Part shown: piece after piece, positions 21,106 to 30,029 of the stretch
Position numbering within the stretch: position 1 is the stretch's first letter
Layout: every line of letters starts with the position of its first letter
Virus record (IMG/VR): IMGVR_UViG_3300035664_000025
Span: 1-46,028 of that record
DNA: 46,028 nt
Direction: 5' to 3' (one strand)
Source: a virus
Position numbers and translations under genes: made by a program
Notes under the pieces: generated by a model
Told to the model about the DNA's origin: nothing
The model's input: the letters and a program-made list of their open reading frames with translations, nothing else
Database searches by the model: none

Positions 21106-22125
21106 GTGGCTAACACTCTTGTAACTCCTGTAGGTCGGATTAATAACACTAGTTCGACCCCCCTTGCTCTTGGTACTGCTTATGATACCAAGTACGCAAC
21201 TTATCTGAAACTGTTCTCTGGCGAGATGTTCAAAGCCTATGAAGGCGCGACTATCGCTAAGGGCACTGTGCAGAGCCGTACCCTGAAGAATGGTAAGGCT
21301 ATGCAGTTCATCTTCACTGGCCGTATGGAAGCGGCTTACCACGAGCCCGGTACTCCGATCCTGGGTAGTGGTGATCCTCCGGTGGCAGAGAAGACCATCG
21401 TCTGTGATGACCTCCTCATCTCTAGTGCATTCGTGTATGACCTGGATGAGACCCTGGCTCACTATAGCCTGCGTTCTGAGATCGCCAAGAAGATTGGTTA
21501 TGCTCTGGCTGAGGCTTATGACAAGAAGATCTTCCGTCAGATCGCTAAGGCTGCTCGTGAAGCTCACCCCATCACTGCCGCTCCTGGTCCTGAGCCCGGC
21601 GGTTCTGTGATCCAACTCGGTGCCAACAAAGAGTATGACGCTCAGGCACTGGTTGACGCCTTCTTCGAGGCTGCTTCTATTCTCGATGAGAAGAACCTGC
21701 CCAAGCAAGGTCGTACCGCTGTTCTCAGCCCTCGCCAGTACTATGCTCTGGTGTCGCAAGTCGACTCGAACATCCTCAACCGTGACTATGGTAACACCAA
21801 CGGTAACCTGCAGTCTGGTGAGGGTCTCTATGAGATCGCTGGTATCTCCATCAAGCGTTCCAACAACCTGCCCTTCCTGGCTGGTAGCGTGTCTTCCGTC
21901 AACGGTGAGAACAACGACTACTCCGGTAACTTCAGCACCCACTGTGGTCTGATCTACTACAAGGATGCTGCTGGTGTTGTGGAAGCTATCGCTCCTTCTG
22001 TGCAGACCACCTCTGGTGATGTGTCTGTGATGTACCAGGGTGACCTGATCGTGGGTCGTCTGGCTATGGGCTGCGGTACCCTGAACCCCGCTGCTGCTAT
22101 TGAGCTGCAGTCGGCTCGCTCCTGA
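21106..22125 (+). CDS. Major capsid protein, T7 gp10-like
   Basis: A 339-residue capsid protein with the T7 gp10 fold signatures: KLFSGEMFKAYEGATIAKG, RTLKNGKAMQFIFTGR, AAYHEPGTPILG, DLLISSAFVYDLDETLAHYS, and RTAVLSPRQYYALV. It starts with GTG at 21106 (MANTLVTPVGRINNT), with no Shine-Dalgarno sequence before it. Codon use differs from neighbours, with many CTG, ATC, GAG and AAG codons, as in a very highly expressed gene. That bias also produces long antisense shadow ORFs. It is downstream of the psbA island rather than next to scaffold. Confidence 0.96.
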   Translation: MANTLVTPVGRINNTSSTPLALGTAYDTKYATYLKLFSGEMFKAYEGATIAKGTVQSRTLKNGKAMQFIFTGRMEAAYHEPGTPILGSGDPPVAEKTIVCDDLLISSAFVYDLDETLAHYSLRSEIAKKIGYALAEAYDKKIFRQIAKAAREAHPITAAPGPEPGGSVIQLGANKEYDAQALVDAFFEAASILDEKNLPKQGRTAVLSPRQYYALVSQVDSNILNRDYGNTNGNLQSGEGLYEIAGISIKRSNNLPFLAGSVSSVNGENNDYSGNFSTHCGLIYYKDAAGVVEAIAPSVQTTSGDVSVMYQGDLIVGRLAMGCGTLNPAAAIELQSARS

Positions 22126-22140
22126 TAAAGGAGAGACATA

Positions 22141-22470
22141 ATGGGACTCGCTACTGTTGATGGTGTTGGTGTAACTACTAGCCAAACCTATAATCAACGC
22201 CCTCCTATTGAGCCTGGTCGTGAAGGTGGTACGGTTGTTACCGTAACTCGCCTTGGTGGTGGTACTGGTCAAGTGGCTGGTACTAAAGCTACCACCGTTG
22301 ACAACATCAATGGCACTGGCTGCACCCTTACTACTACTGTCACTGATGGTGTGGTTGATGGTCAGACTGTAGCTGCTGGTGGTGATGGCTATCGCGTTGG
22401 TGATGTGCTGTCGGTTGCTGGTACTACTGCTGCCACCTTCCGTGTTGACACTGTTTCTTATACCAACTGA
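22141..22470 (+). CDS. Putative capsid-associated (decoration or knob) protein
   Basis: A 109-residue Gly/Thr/Val-rich beta protein starting MGLATVDGVGVTTSQTYNQR, with a GYRVGDVLSVAG element common in phage structural proteins. A good ribosome site (AAGGAG) precedes the ATG. Position directly after the capsid gene and before a strong terminator points to a high-copy head protein, perhaps like the knob or decoration proteins of cyanophage Syn5. That assignment is by context only. Confidence 0.6.
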   Translation: MGLATVDGVGVTTSQTYNQRPPIEPGREGGTVVTVTRLGGGTGQVAGTKATTVDNINGTGCTLTTTVTDGVVDGQTVAAGGDGYRVGDVLSVAGTTAATFRVDTVSYTN

Positions 22471-22481
22471 GGTACTATCTA

Positions 22482-22754
22482 ATGGCTAATCTTTCTACTG
22501 CTGCTGGTGGTAATGGTGTTGCTGGTAACGTTAACTTCGCTACCCGCACCGTAACTGGCGCATATGCTTCTACTTATGCTGATAACGGCAACCTGGCTGT
22601 CTCTGACAACCACGCTGTTCGTCGTTCGGTATCCCGCACTCACGGTGGTGCTACCGCCTCTGGTGTGTTTTCGGAGACTCAGTGCCTCCGCTATGCTTAC
22701 TCTGGTATTGAGTCCGATGTTCCGGCACTTGACGCCAGCCGTACTGCTGCTTAA
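22482..22754 (+). CDS. Putative small structural protein
   Basis: A 90-residue Ala/Gly/Ser/Thr-rich protein starting MANLSTAAGGNGVAGNVNFA, without a membrane segment or catalytic motif. It lies in the same short operon as the capsid gene and just before the terminator at 22766-22792, so it should be made in large amount. A head decoration or minor capsid role is inferred from context. Confidence 0.6.
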   Translation: MANLSTAAGGNGVAGNVNFATRTVTGAYASTYADNGNLAVSDNHAVRRSVSRTHGGATASGVFSETQCLRYAYSGIESDVPALDASRTAA

Positions 22755-22765
22755 TTAGTATAAAT

Positions 22766-22792
22766 GGGGGTCCTTCGGGATCCCTTTTTTTT
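22766..22792 (+). terminator. Strong intrinsic terminator after the capsid operon
   Basis: GGGGTCC (22767-22773) pairs with GGATCCC (22778-22784), with one G-U, around a TTCG tetraloop, followed by eight T. This is the most convincing terminator in the window and matches the place of the T7 T-phi terminator, just after the capsid gene. Confidence 0.92.
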
Positions 22793-22815
22793 AATTCTTT
22801 TATAACATCATTGTT

Positions 22816-23475
22816 ATGCCGATAACCAATAACGCTCAGGCTGAGCTACAAGCTGTTAATGAAATTCTGGCGTCTATTGGTCAGGCGCCTGTTACCACCA
22901 TCGAGGCACAGACCATCACGTATGAAGATGGTTCTACTGTCGAAGCTGTAATCAACCCGGAAGTTGCAATTACTTACGAGACTCTACAACAAGTCTCACG
23001 GGAGGTACAGGCAGAGGGGTGGACATTTAACCGAGAGGTTGAATACCCCCTCACTCCAAACACTAGCGGTTATCTAGAGATGACTGGTAGTATGTTACAA
23101 ATTGATCTAAGTGATACTGTTGCTAATAGTAACTATGACACTGTTGTTAGAAACGGTAGACTCTATGATCGGATCGGCCACACTGATGTATGGGATACTA
23201 CCAAGACCTATGAGGTAGATGTGGTGTGGTATTACGACTTTGCTGATCTCCCTCAGGTCTTTAGAGACTACATCACATCACGAGCAGCTACACGTTGTGC
23301 TATTCGTCTTGTTGGTGATGTGAACCTTACCCAGGCTCTTGCTTCATTTGAGACATGGCGTAGGGCTAACTGTCTTGAGTATGAATGCAACGAAGGAGAC
23401 TACACTATGTTTGGCTTCAAACAAGGTGATGGGTTCTACAATAGCTATAAACCATTCAAGGCTCTTGCACGATGA
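22816..23475 (+). CDS. Tail tubular protein A (T7 gp11-like)
   Basis: A 219-residue gatekeeper protein at the head-tail junction. AVNEILASIGQAPVTTIE, then TLQQVSREVQAEGWTFNREV, then DRIGHTDVWD, and a C-terminal RDYITSRAATRCA are typical of gp11 (196 residues in T7). The start follows the terminator directly, so transcription probably continues by read-through. Its stop overlaps the next ATG (ATGA). Confidence 0.95.
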   Translation: MPITNNAQAELQAVNEILASIGQAPVTTIEAQTITYEDGSTVEAVINPEVAITYETLQQVSREVQAEGWTFNREVEYPLTPNTSGYLEMTGSMLQIDLSDTVANSNYDTVVRNGRLYDRIGHTDVWDTTKTYEVDVVWYYDFADLPQVFRDYITSRAATRCAIRLVGDVNLTQALASFETWRRANCLEYECNEGDYTMFGFKQGDGFYNSYKPFKALAR

Positions 23476-26156
23476 CAGCAATCTCTCAACGTATACCTAA
23501 CTTCATTGGTGGTGTTTCCCAACAAGCTGATGAGAAGATGCTGTTGGGTCAAGTTAAAGAAGCAATCAACTGCTACCCTGACATTACACTTGGTATGCTA
23601 AAGCGTCCAGGTGGTAAGTTTCTAGGTAGGTTAGCTAGCCTTACTGCTAATACTGCTAACACAGCTGCATGGTTTAGTATGTTTAGGGATAACCAAGAGA
23701 AGTATATTGCTACTGTATCTTCTGCTGGTGTTCCTAAGGTATGGAACATGTTGACTGGGGCTGCTGCTACCATCACATACCCTGCTGGTAAGCAAGCATC
23801 TATTGAGAGCTACCTTACTGCTACTGATTACCGTAGCATCAAAACTCTTACTATTAACGACTTCACCTATATCGTTAACAGTGAGAAGACAGTACAAGCA
23901 CTTGCTGCACCTACATTTAATCCACGACGTCAAGCTGTTATCTCTCTACTCATTGTAGAGCACGATACAGACTATGTTGTCAGTATCAATAGGAAGACCT
24001 ATACCTACACAAGTCCGTCTAATACTGGTGGTACAAACCTAACAGTAGAGACGGTGATGAAGGGAATTAAAGATGCTATTGGTTACCCTACTGGTCTTGG
24101 TCTTACTAAAACGATTGTAGACGGTGTGTTGGTACTCACTAGCACAGTTGATATGACTGTCTCAGTTGCTGGTGGTAATGCTAGCTCTGATGGTCACTAC
24201 ATTCGAGTCTTTAATGACGCGGTTAATAACATCGCACGTTTACCAGAACAATGTACCAGTGGTCTTGTTGTTAAGATCATCAATACTTCTGGTGCAGCTG
24301 ATGACTATTACGTTAAGTTTATTGGTACTACTCTTGCTGTTGCAGGTACCTACAGTCAATCTGGAACTACTGTAACAGTAACCACTACAGCTGATCATGG
24401 TTTTACTACTGGTAATCTAGCTAACGTATACTTCTCCACTGGTGCTGGAGTACAAGGATCCTATGTTGTTACTGTTAGTAGTACTACTCAGTTCACTTAT
24501 ACTTCAGGTACCAGTCAGACAACTAGTGGTAATGTTAATGTCACTGGTTCATTCAACAGTGGTCACTGGGAGGAGACGGTTGCTCCTGATGTTAGCACAG
24601 GATTCGATGCAGCTACAATGCCTGTAGCGTTGATCCGTACTAGCCTTAGTCCATTGACATTTATTGCTACGTTCCTTGATGGGTCGTTGACTAGTAACGG
24701 CCAAACTCCTGCTGTTAATCCAACAGGATTCGTGTTGCAATGGGAACCTCGGTTGGTTGGTGATAATGAATCCAACTCTCACCCATCCTTTGTTGGTAAT
24801 ACCATCCAGGATATCTTCCTGTTTAACAATAGGCTTGGCTTTCTGACTCAGGATAATGTCTCCATGTCTCAAGCTGGAGATTACTATAACTTCTACCACA
24901 AATCTGCTACTACTATCACTGCTGCTGATCCTATTGACCTCAGTTGTGCTAGTATTAAACCAGCTACTGTACGTTCAGTTATCCCAATTACTCAGGGTCT
25001 ATTGCTATTCAGTGATAACCAACAGTTCCTGATGGAAGCTGAGAATGGTGCATGGACACCTGCTAACTGCTCAATCAGTACGATTGCTAACTACGAATGT
25101 GATCGGTACATCAAACCGATTGACATAGGTTCTACTACAATGTATGTTAGTCGTAACCAAAGCTGGTCTAGGGTATTTGAGATCTTTACTAGGGGACAAC
25201 GAGAAACGCCTACTGTCTTAGAGACAAGTAAGGTTGTTCCTGAGTGGATCCCGCAAGGTATCACAGAAGCCTCTGGGAGCGCTCAGAATGGCCTGTGGGT
25301 GGCCTCTAGTAGGACTTCCCCCACTATGTACCTCTATAGGTTCTACGAACAGGGAGAGGAGCGTCCTCTGGCCTCCTGGGTAAAGTGGCAACTACCCTCT
25401 AATGTCATCCATACAGCCATCCAGAGTGATGTACTCTATGTGCTCACTAGTGGTACTGAGGGTTATATCGTTAATGAGCACAAGTTAGTACTTGCACCTA
25501 GTACTGGTGGTCTTATTAATAACCTAGGTAATGCAGTAGATCCTTATCTTGATACATGGTCTGAGATAAGCACTACACCTACATATACACAAGCCACTGA
25601 TATCACAAAGGTATACCTACCTACATACTTCAATACCACTAAGACTATTAGGTATGTTATAGGTCTACTTGAAGGAGCTAGTCCTGGTACTGAGTCTGGT
25701 TATACTAATGTTGCTACACTCCTAGCTGATGGTGGTGGTACATACTTCAACATCCCTGGTGATGTTAGTGGTAACTACATCTATGTTGGTTATGAGTACA
25801 ACATGGAAGTAACACTCCCTAGGTACTACTACAACATGGGTCAACAAGGTGTTGACTTTACTGCTGTTACTACCACTTCCCGTATGGCATTCTATACAGG
25901 ACTTGGTGGTGAAGTCTTCTTTAACATTAGAGATCGCAGTAGACCTGAATGGTCTAGTATTGGGGGTTCTAGGATTGCTGATTTCTACTTATCTAATACC
26001 TCACCATTCCGTGATACCTATGTCTATAAAGTTCCCATTTATCAAAGGCCAGACAACTATACAATGAAAGTTACTTCAAATACTCCGTTCCCTGTTAGTC
26101 TTGTGTCTATGCAGTGGGAGGGACAATATGCACCTGGCTTCTATCGGAGGACCTGA
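23472..26156 (+). CDS. Tail tubular protein B (T7 gp12-like)
   Basis: An 894-residue tail nozzle protein. RIPNFIGGVSQQADEKMLLG, then NCYPDITLGMLKRPGGKF, and later FLFNNRLGFLTQDNVSMSQAG and LLLFSDNQQFLMEAE are hallmark segments. It is longer than T7 gp12 (794), partly from a Gly/Thr/Val-rich insert near residues 270-360 (TVTVTTTADHGFTTG) typical of beta domains in cyanophage nozzle proteins. A Shine-Dalgarno for the next gene sits near its end. Confidence 0.96.
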   Translation: MTAISQRIPNFIGGVSQQADEKMLLGQVKEAINCYPDITLGMLKRPGGKFLGRLASLTANTANTAAWFSMFRDNQEKYIATVSSAGVPKVWNMLTGAAATITYPAGKQASIESYLTATDYRSIKTLTINDFTYIVNSEKTVQALAAPTFNPRRQAVISLLIVEHDTDYVVSINRKTYTYTSPSNTGGTNLTVETVMKGIKDAIGYPTGLGLTKTIVDGVLVLTSTVDMTVSVAGGNASSDGHYIRVFNDAVNNIARLPEQCTSGLVVKIINTSGAADDYYVKFIGTTLAVAGTYSQSGTTVTVTTTADHGFTTGNLANVYFSTGAGVQGSYVVTVSSTTQFTYTSGTSQTTSGNVNVTGSFNSGHWEETVAPDVSTGFDAATMPVALIRTSLSPLTFIATFLDGSLTSNGQTPAVNPTGFVLQWEPRLVGDNESNSHPSFVGNTIQDIFLFNNRLGFLTQDNVSMSQAGDYYNFYHKSATTITAADPIDLSCASIKPATVRSVIPITQGLLLFSDNQQFLMEAENGAWTPANCSISTIANYECDRYIKPIDIGSTTMYVSRNQSWSRVFEIFTRGQRETPTVLETSKVVPEWIPQGITEASGSAQNGLWVASSRTSPTMYLYRFYEQGEERPLASWVKWQLPSNVIHTAIQSDVLYVLTSGTEGYIVNEHKLVLAPSTGGLINNLGNAVDPYLDTWSEISTTPTYTQATDITKVYLPTYFNTTKTIRYVIGLLEGASPGTESGYTNVATLLADGGGTYFNIPGDVSGNYIYVGYEYNMEVTLPRYYYNMGQQGVDFTAVTTTSRMAFYTGLGGEVFFNIRDRSRPEWSSIGGSRIADFYLSNTSPFRDTYVYKVPIYQRPDNYTMKVTSNTPFPVSLVSMQWEGQYAPGFYRRT

Positions 26157-26158
26157 GG

Positions 26159-27016
26159 ATGGCTTTTCCTATTGGGTTAGCTATTGGAGGTATTACCTCT
26201 ATCCTTGGTGGTCTAGGTGGTCAAGCTGAAGCCGATGCCCAGAATGCTGCTATAGAAGCTAAGTATAAATACGACTTGCAAGGTTGGCAGTTCGGTAAGC
26301 AACGCATTAAGGCTGACTATAGACACAGCAATAAGCAGTGGCGTCTTAACCAAAGGAATGAAGAGGCACTTGGTGCCTTTAAGGATGCTACTAATCTCCA
26401 GGATTGGCAGTATAACTTAAAGATTCAAGACTTTGAGTATGCCTCTCAGATGAAGCAATATGCTAAGTCTGAGCAGATCTACGGTCAGCAACTTACCTTC
26501 AACCAAATGGCACAAGCTGCTGCCAATGAAGCTGAGTACCGTAAACTGGAAGATGCTATGAAAGAGATGGCATTCCAGAACCAAGATATTATCATCAGGG
26601 CACTTCAAAGTGAAGGCGCTACTGCTGTTAAAGGACAACAGGGTAGGAGTGCTGAGAAGTTAGAACAGGCTGAGTTTGCTGCTCTTGGTCGTAACCAAGC
26701 AATCCTTGCTGAGTCTCTGTTGAGCGCTAAGACTGATACGAGGATGGCTCTACGTAAGATTGCTAACGATAAGTTCGGTGCAGACCTGGCAGCAGAAGCT
26801 AATCGTATGCTGCGTCCTGATCGTCTTCCTCAACCGCCTAAGCCTCTTACTACACCACGTGCTGAGTATCTCGCTCCACGTAAACCTAAAGCGTTTGACT
26901 TCGGTCCTAGACCAATTAAAGGTGCTATGGCATCTTCTGCTGGTGCATGGATGGGGGCAGGTGCTAGTTTCCTCAGTAATAACAGTGGCTCAATTGCTAA
27001 AGCATTAGGTGCATAA
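26159..27016 (+). CDS. Internal virion protein, T7 gp14-like
   Basis: A 285-residue protein whose N-terminus is a Gly-rich hydrophobic stretch (MAFPIGLAIGGITSILGGLG) able to insert into membranes, followed by a long helical, Gln/Ala-rich middle (QDWQYNLKIQDFEYASQMK). In T7, gp14 is ejected and forms a channel in the outer membrane. Size and position before the large internal proteins agree. The ATG at 26159 is chosen because GAGG lies just upstream; an earlier in-frame start at 26114 would overlap tail tube B. Confidence 0.85.
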   Translation: MAFPIGLAIGGITSILGGLGGQAEADAQNAAIEAKYKYDLQGWQFGKQRIKADYRHSNKQWRLNQRNEEALGAFKDATNLQDWQYNLKIQDFEYASQMKQYAKSEQIYGQQLTFNQMAQAAANEAEYRKLEDAMKEMAFQNQDIIIRALQSEGATAVKGQQGRSAEKLEQAEFAALGRNQAILAESLLSAKTDTRMALRKIANDKFGADLAAEANRMLRPDRLPQPPKPLTTPRAEYLAPRKPKAFDFGPRPIKGAMASSAGAWMGAGASFLSNNSGSIAKALGA

Positions 27017-27038
27017 CATTAACATTACATTTGTGTAA

Positions 27039-30029
27039 ATGGATCAAGTAAATTACAGAGGGTACGCCCGGAGTATAGGTTTCGATCCTATTAAAGCACC
27101 TACGGAAGGTCTTGCTCGTATGCAAGAACGTGACAACCGTATCATACGTGGTATGGAGGATAACCGTAGGGAAATTAAACAGGTACGGGACGAGTATGGT
27201 GCTGGTCTAGAGCGTAAGCTCAGCATTGAAGCACGAGATCGTGATCAAAACTATCAGTGGGAGAAAAGGCTTGCTGAGCAACGTCAGGAAGCCATCAGTA
27301 AGAATGCTCAAACACTGATCCAAAGCGAACTGCAGCGTGGTAAGAACGCAGCAGCTACGTTTGAAAGTCTAGCTAAATTCAGTACCACTATTGCTGATGG
27401 TTTAACTGAGTATCAAAAAGAAAAGGATAAACGTGATAGGGCGGCTACGCTTGTAGATGTTGCAACTAATGGGTTGCCAATGCACCGGCAACAGATGCAG
27501 GACAATGCTAAAGCTTTGTTATCCCAAGCTGGTGAAGCCAACGATAAGATCGCCGAAGGAGTGCAAGCTAGGGGACTAGACCCGTATATTGTTACCAATT
27601 TACTTACGGGTAACAAGAAACGGGACATGTGGAAGCTCGAAGGACTTTCCATGCTTGCAGCTGCTGAGTTCCCTGGATGGGTGCAAAGTGAGTTAGATAA
27701 GCGTAACTTGGTTACAGCTGAAGAACGTTCAGCGTCCTTCCCTACACTTCTTACAGAGTTTCTACAAATGAATGGCCTTTTTGAAGTAAAGGCTGACTTC
27801 ATGGTAGAAAGCTTGATGAAGATGCGTGGATCTTATAACTCTCTCATCGCGGCTGCTAGGAAGTCAGATGTCGTCAATAAGTCCTCCATGATGCGTGATG
27901 ATGCCTTCAGTGGTATGTCACGCACCAAGACTGGAGAAAGCCTTACTGAGGCATTTAGGACCACCTCACGTAGTTATAGAGAGGATGGTGTTACACCAGT
28001 TGGTAACGCTGATGCCAAGTCTAGCATCTTCAAAGAACTAGCTGATACTACTCGTTACTCAGATGCTGATGTTGAGCGTATGCTCAAAGAGGCACAGACT
28101 GATCAGGGTAGTTGGTATGATCGCTTCCCTCGTGATGTTGACGACCTACGTAATGCTAGACAGAAAGATCAGGAGTCTGAGTTCCAACTCATTGAAGCAC
28201 AAGAGCGTCGTGAGAACAAGCGTAAAGAGGATCAGCTACTTGATTGGGTGAAGAACAACAACCCCAATGAAGAGGATCTCACTTCTATCATCAAAGAAGC
28301 GAAGGCTAACAATATTGCTACTGATCGTCTCCAAGCTTACCTTGCCTTCACTACTGAGCAGCAAAATGCTGACTTCTGGGGTAAGCAGTTCCGTGAACAG
28401 TACGAACAAGGTACTCTCACTGCTGATGATGTTGATCAACCTGGTGTTCCTATTGAAGTACGTGAGACATGGCGTACACGAGCACAGCAGTTGGATCAAC
28501 AACGTTCTGATTCTGGTATCAAACAAGAGACCATTAAGGGTGAACTTTCTAAAGCGCTTGAGCAAAACTTGATTGGTGACAGTACTAATCGTTCTGCTCA
28601 CTATAGCTTGCGTGGTGCATCTGACTATGCCCTCAAGTTGTATAACCAAAAGTTTAAACAATACGCTAAGACGATGGAACCTGGTGTTGCTGCTAATAAA
28701 GCACGCCTAGATGTCCTCACAGCTATTGAAACAAAGAAGGGTGCCTTTGCTGTTATTGGCTCTTCTCAAGCCAAGGCAGGTCAGACACAAGCTTTCTATG
28801 CTGCCTTCACACCTGGTAAGCATCCAGGTGCTCCTGCTGCTATTAACGTCATCACAGCCTCTGAAGTTGTTAAGAAAGTACGTGCCAACAGCAATGTAAT
28901 TAACACTGAAGTACTGGCTAGCCCTGCTCTCCTCAAGGATATTGATAACCGCATTGCTAGCGGTAAGCCTATCTCTATCCCACAGATCTATACTGATTTG
29001 TCTAGGGCAGTGCCTGGTATGACTCCCACCCAGATCCTTAATGCACAACTTAAGGCAGCTGGTCTTACGCAACGAGTTAAACCTGGCTTTAGGGATCAAC
29101 TGAGTCAAATCAATGACCCAGTACTACGTAGTATCTTCGCTCAACCTACTACTCAGGATCGCCTTAATACTACTATCATTGGTAGTGGTAATGCACCTGC
29201 TACTGTACGTACAGGTAACAATGGCTATGCTGATGTTGTCTCCCTTGGTACTGCATCTGGGTTTAAGTTCCCTCAGGTGATGGCTGCTATGTGGGCATTG
29301 GAGTCTGGCTGGGGTAAGTACACCAGTGGTAAGAACAATGTCTTTAACATCAAAGCACGTCCAGGTCAAGGTACACAAAAGAACGGTTCCTATTGGAGGG
29401 ACTATGCTTCTCCTCTTGAGTCTGCTAAGGACTTCATGAATCTCATGACTGATCCTAGGTATGCTCCTGGGCTGTCACGTGCTAAGACACCACGTCAAGC
29501 TATTGAAGCTATTGCTGCTGGTGGCTATGCTGGTGGTGAAGCTGCCTATCCTAGTAAGATCATCCGTGTGATGCAACAGATGGGTGTTAATGTTGACCAA
29601 CCTTATACTACTGCACCTCCTGCTCGTAACCAAGCATTTATGCGTCCCACCCTTGCTTACATTACAGACAACATTGGACCTACTTCTACTGGTCCCCACC
29701 TAGATGTTAAACAACAAGACAACCCTAACACACCTCAGAATGAGTTTGCTAGGGAGTTCTCGCCTAAAGCTCTTGATAACTTTGTCGTTGTTGATGATCC
29801 TCAATTTGGACGTGTTCCTTTGAGTCGTATTCCTGTTACTGATACCTTTGCTGGTCATGTAGCCCGTGGTTCCCATGGTATTGACTACGGTACAGCTAAA
29901 GGGTCTAAAGTGTTCCTACAGAATGGAGCACGTATTGTGTCTAAAACCCGTACACAACACGGAGATAAATTGGTTATTCAACTGCCGGATGGACGGCGTT
30001 TCAGTTTCTTACATGGTAAAACCTTATGA
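27039..30029 (+). CDS. Large internal virion protein with glucosaminidase and degenerate M23-like domain
   Basis: A 996-residue protein filling the place of T7 gp15 (747 residues), which is ejected into the host during entry. The first 700 residues are mainly helical. Residues about 742-845 are a GH73-type glucosaminidase: FKFPQVMAAMWALESGWGKY with the catalytic Glu, then NNVFNIKA. The last 90 residues resemble an M23 peptidase (GSHGIDYGTAKGSKVF, FSFLHG) but stop before the usual HxH ligand, so that domain probably cannot bind zinc. In T7 the wall-cutting domain is on gp16, so here it has moved to the other internal protein. Confidence 0.88.
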   Translation: MDQVNYRGYARSIGFDPIKAPTEGLARMQERDNRIIRGMEDNRREIKQVRDEYGAGLERKLSIEARDRDQNYQWEKRLAEQRQEAISKNAQTLIQSELQRGKNAAATFESLAKFSTTIADGLTEYQKEKDKRDRAATLVDVATNGLPMHRQQMQDNAKALLSQAGEANDKIAEGVQARGLDPYIVTNLLTGNKKRDMWKLEGLSMLAAAEFPGWVQSELDKRNLVTAEERSASFPTLLTEFLQMNGLFEVKADFMVESLMKMRGSYNSLIAAARKSDVVNKSSMMRDDAFSGMSRTKTGESLTEAFRTTSRSYREDGVTPVGNADAKSSIFKELADTTRYSDADVERMLKEAQTDQGSWYDRFPRDVDDLRNARQKDQESEFQLIEAQERRENKRKEDQLLDWVKNNNPNEEDLTSIIKEAKANNIATDRLQAYLAFTTEQQNADFWGKQFREQYEQGTLTADDVDQPGVPIEVRETWRTRAQQLDQQRSDSGIKQETIKGELSKALEQNLIGDSTNRSAHYSLRGASDYALKLYNQKFKQYAKTMEPGVAANKARLDVLTAIETKKGAFAVIGSSQAKAGQTQAFYAAFTPGKHPGAPAAINVITASEVVKKVRANSNVINTEVLASPALLKDIDNRIASGKPISIPQIYTDLSRAVPGMTPTQILNAQLKAAGLTQRVKPGFRDQLSQINDPVLRSIFAQPTTQDRLNTTIIGSGNAPATVRTGNNGYADVVSLGTASGFKFPQVMAAMWALESGWGKYTSGKNNVFNIKARPGQGTQKNGSYWRDYASPLESAKDFMNLMTDPRYAPGLSRAKTPRQAIEAIAAGGYAGGEAAYPSKIIRVMQQMGVNVDQPYTTAPPARNQAFMRPTLAYITDNIGPTSTGPHLDVKQQDNPNTPQNEFAREFSPKALDNFVVVDDPQFGRVPLSRIPVTDTFAGHVARGSHGIDYGTAKGSKVFLQNGARIVSKTRTQHGDKLVIQLPDGRRFSFLHGKTL

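Noticed and set aside
21064-22272. 402-codon open frame on the minus strand across the capsid gene
   Set aside because: It mirrors the strongly biased codon use of the capsid gene, has a low-complexity Thr/Ser/Leu/Val composition and no family features. It is a shadow frame.
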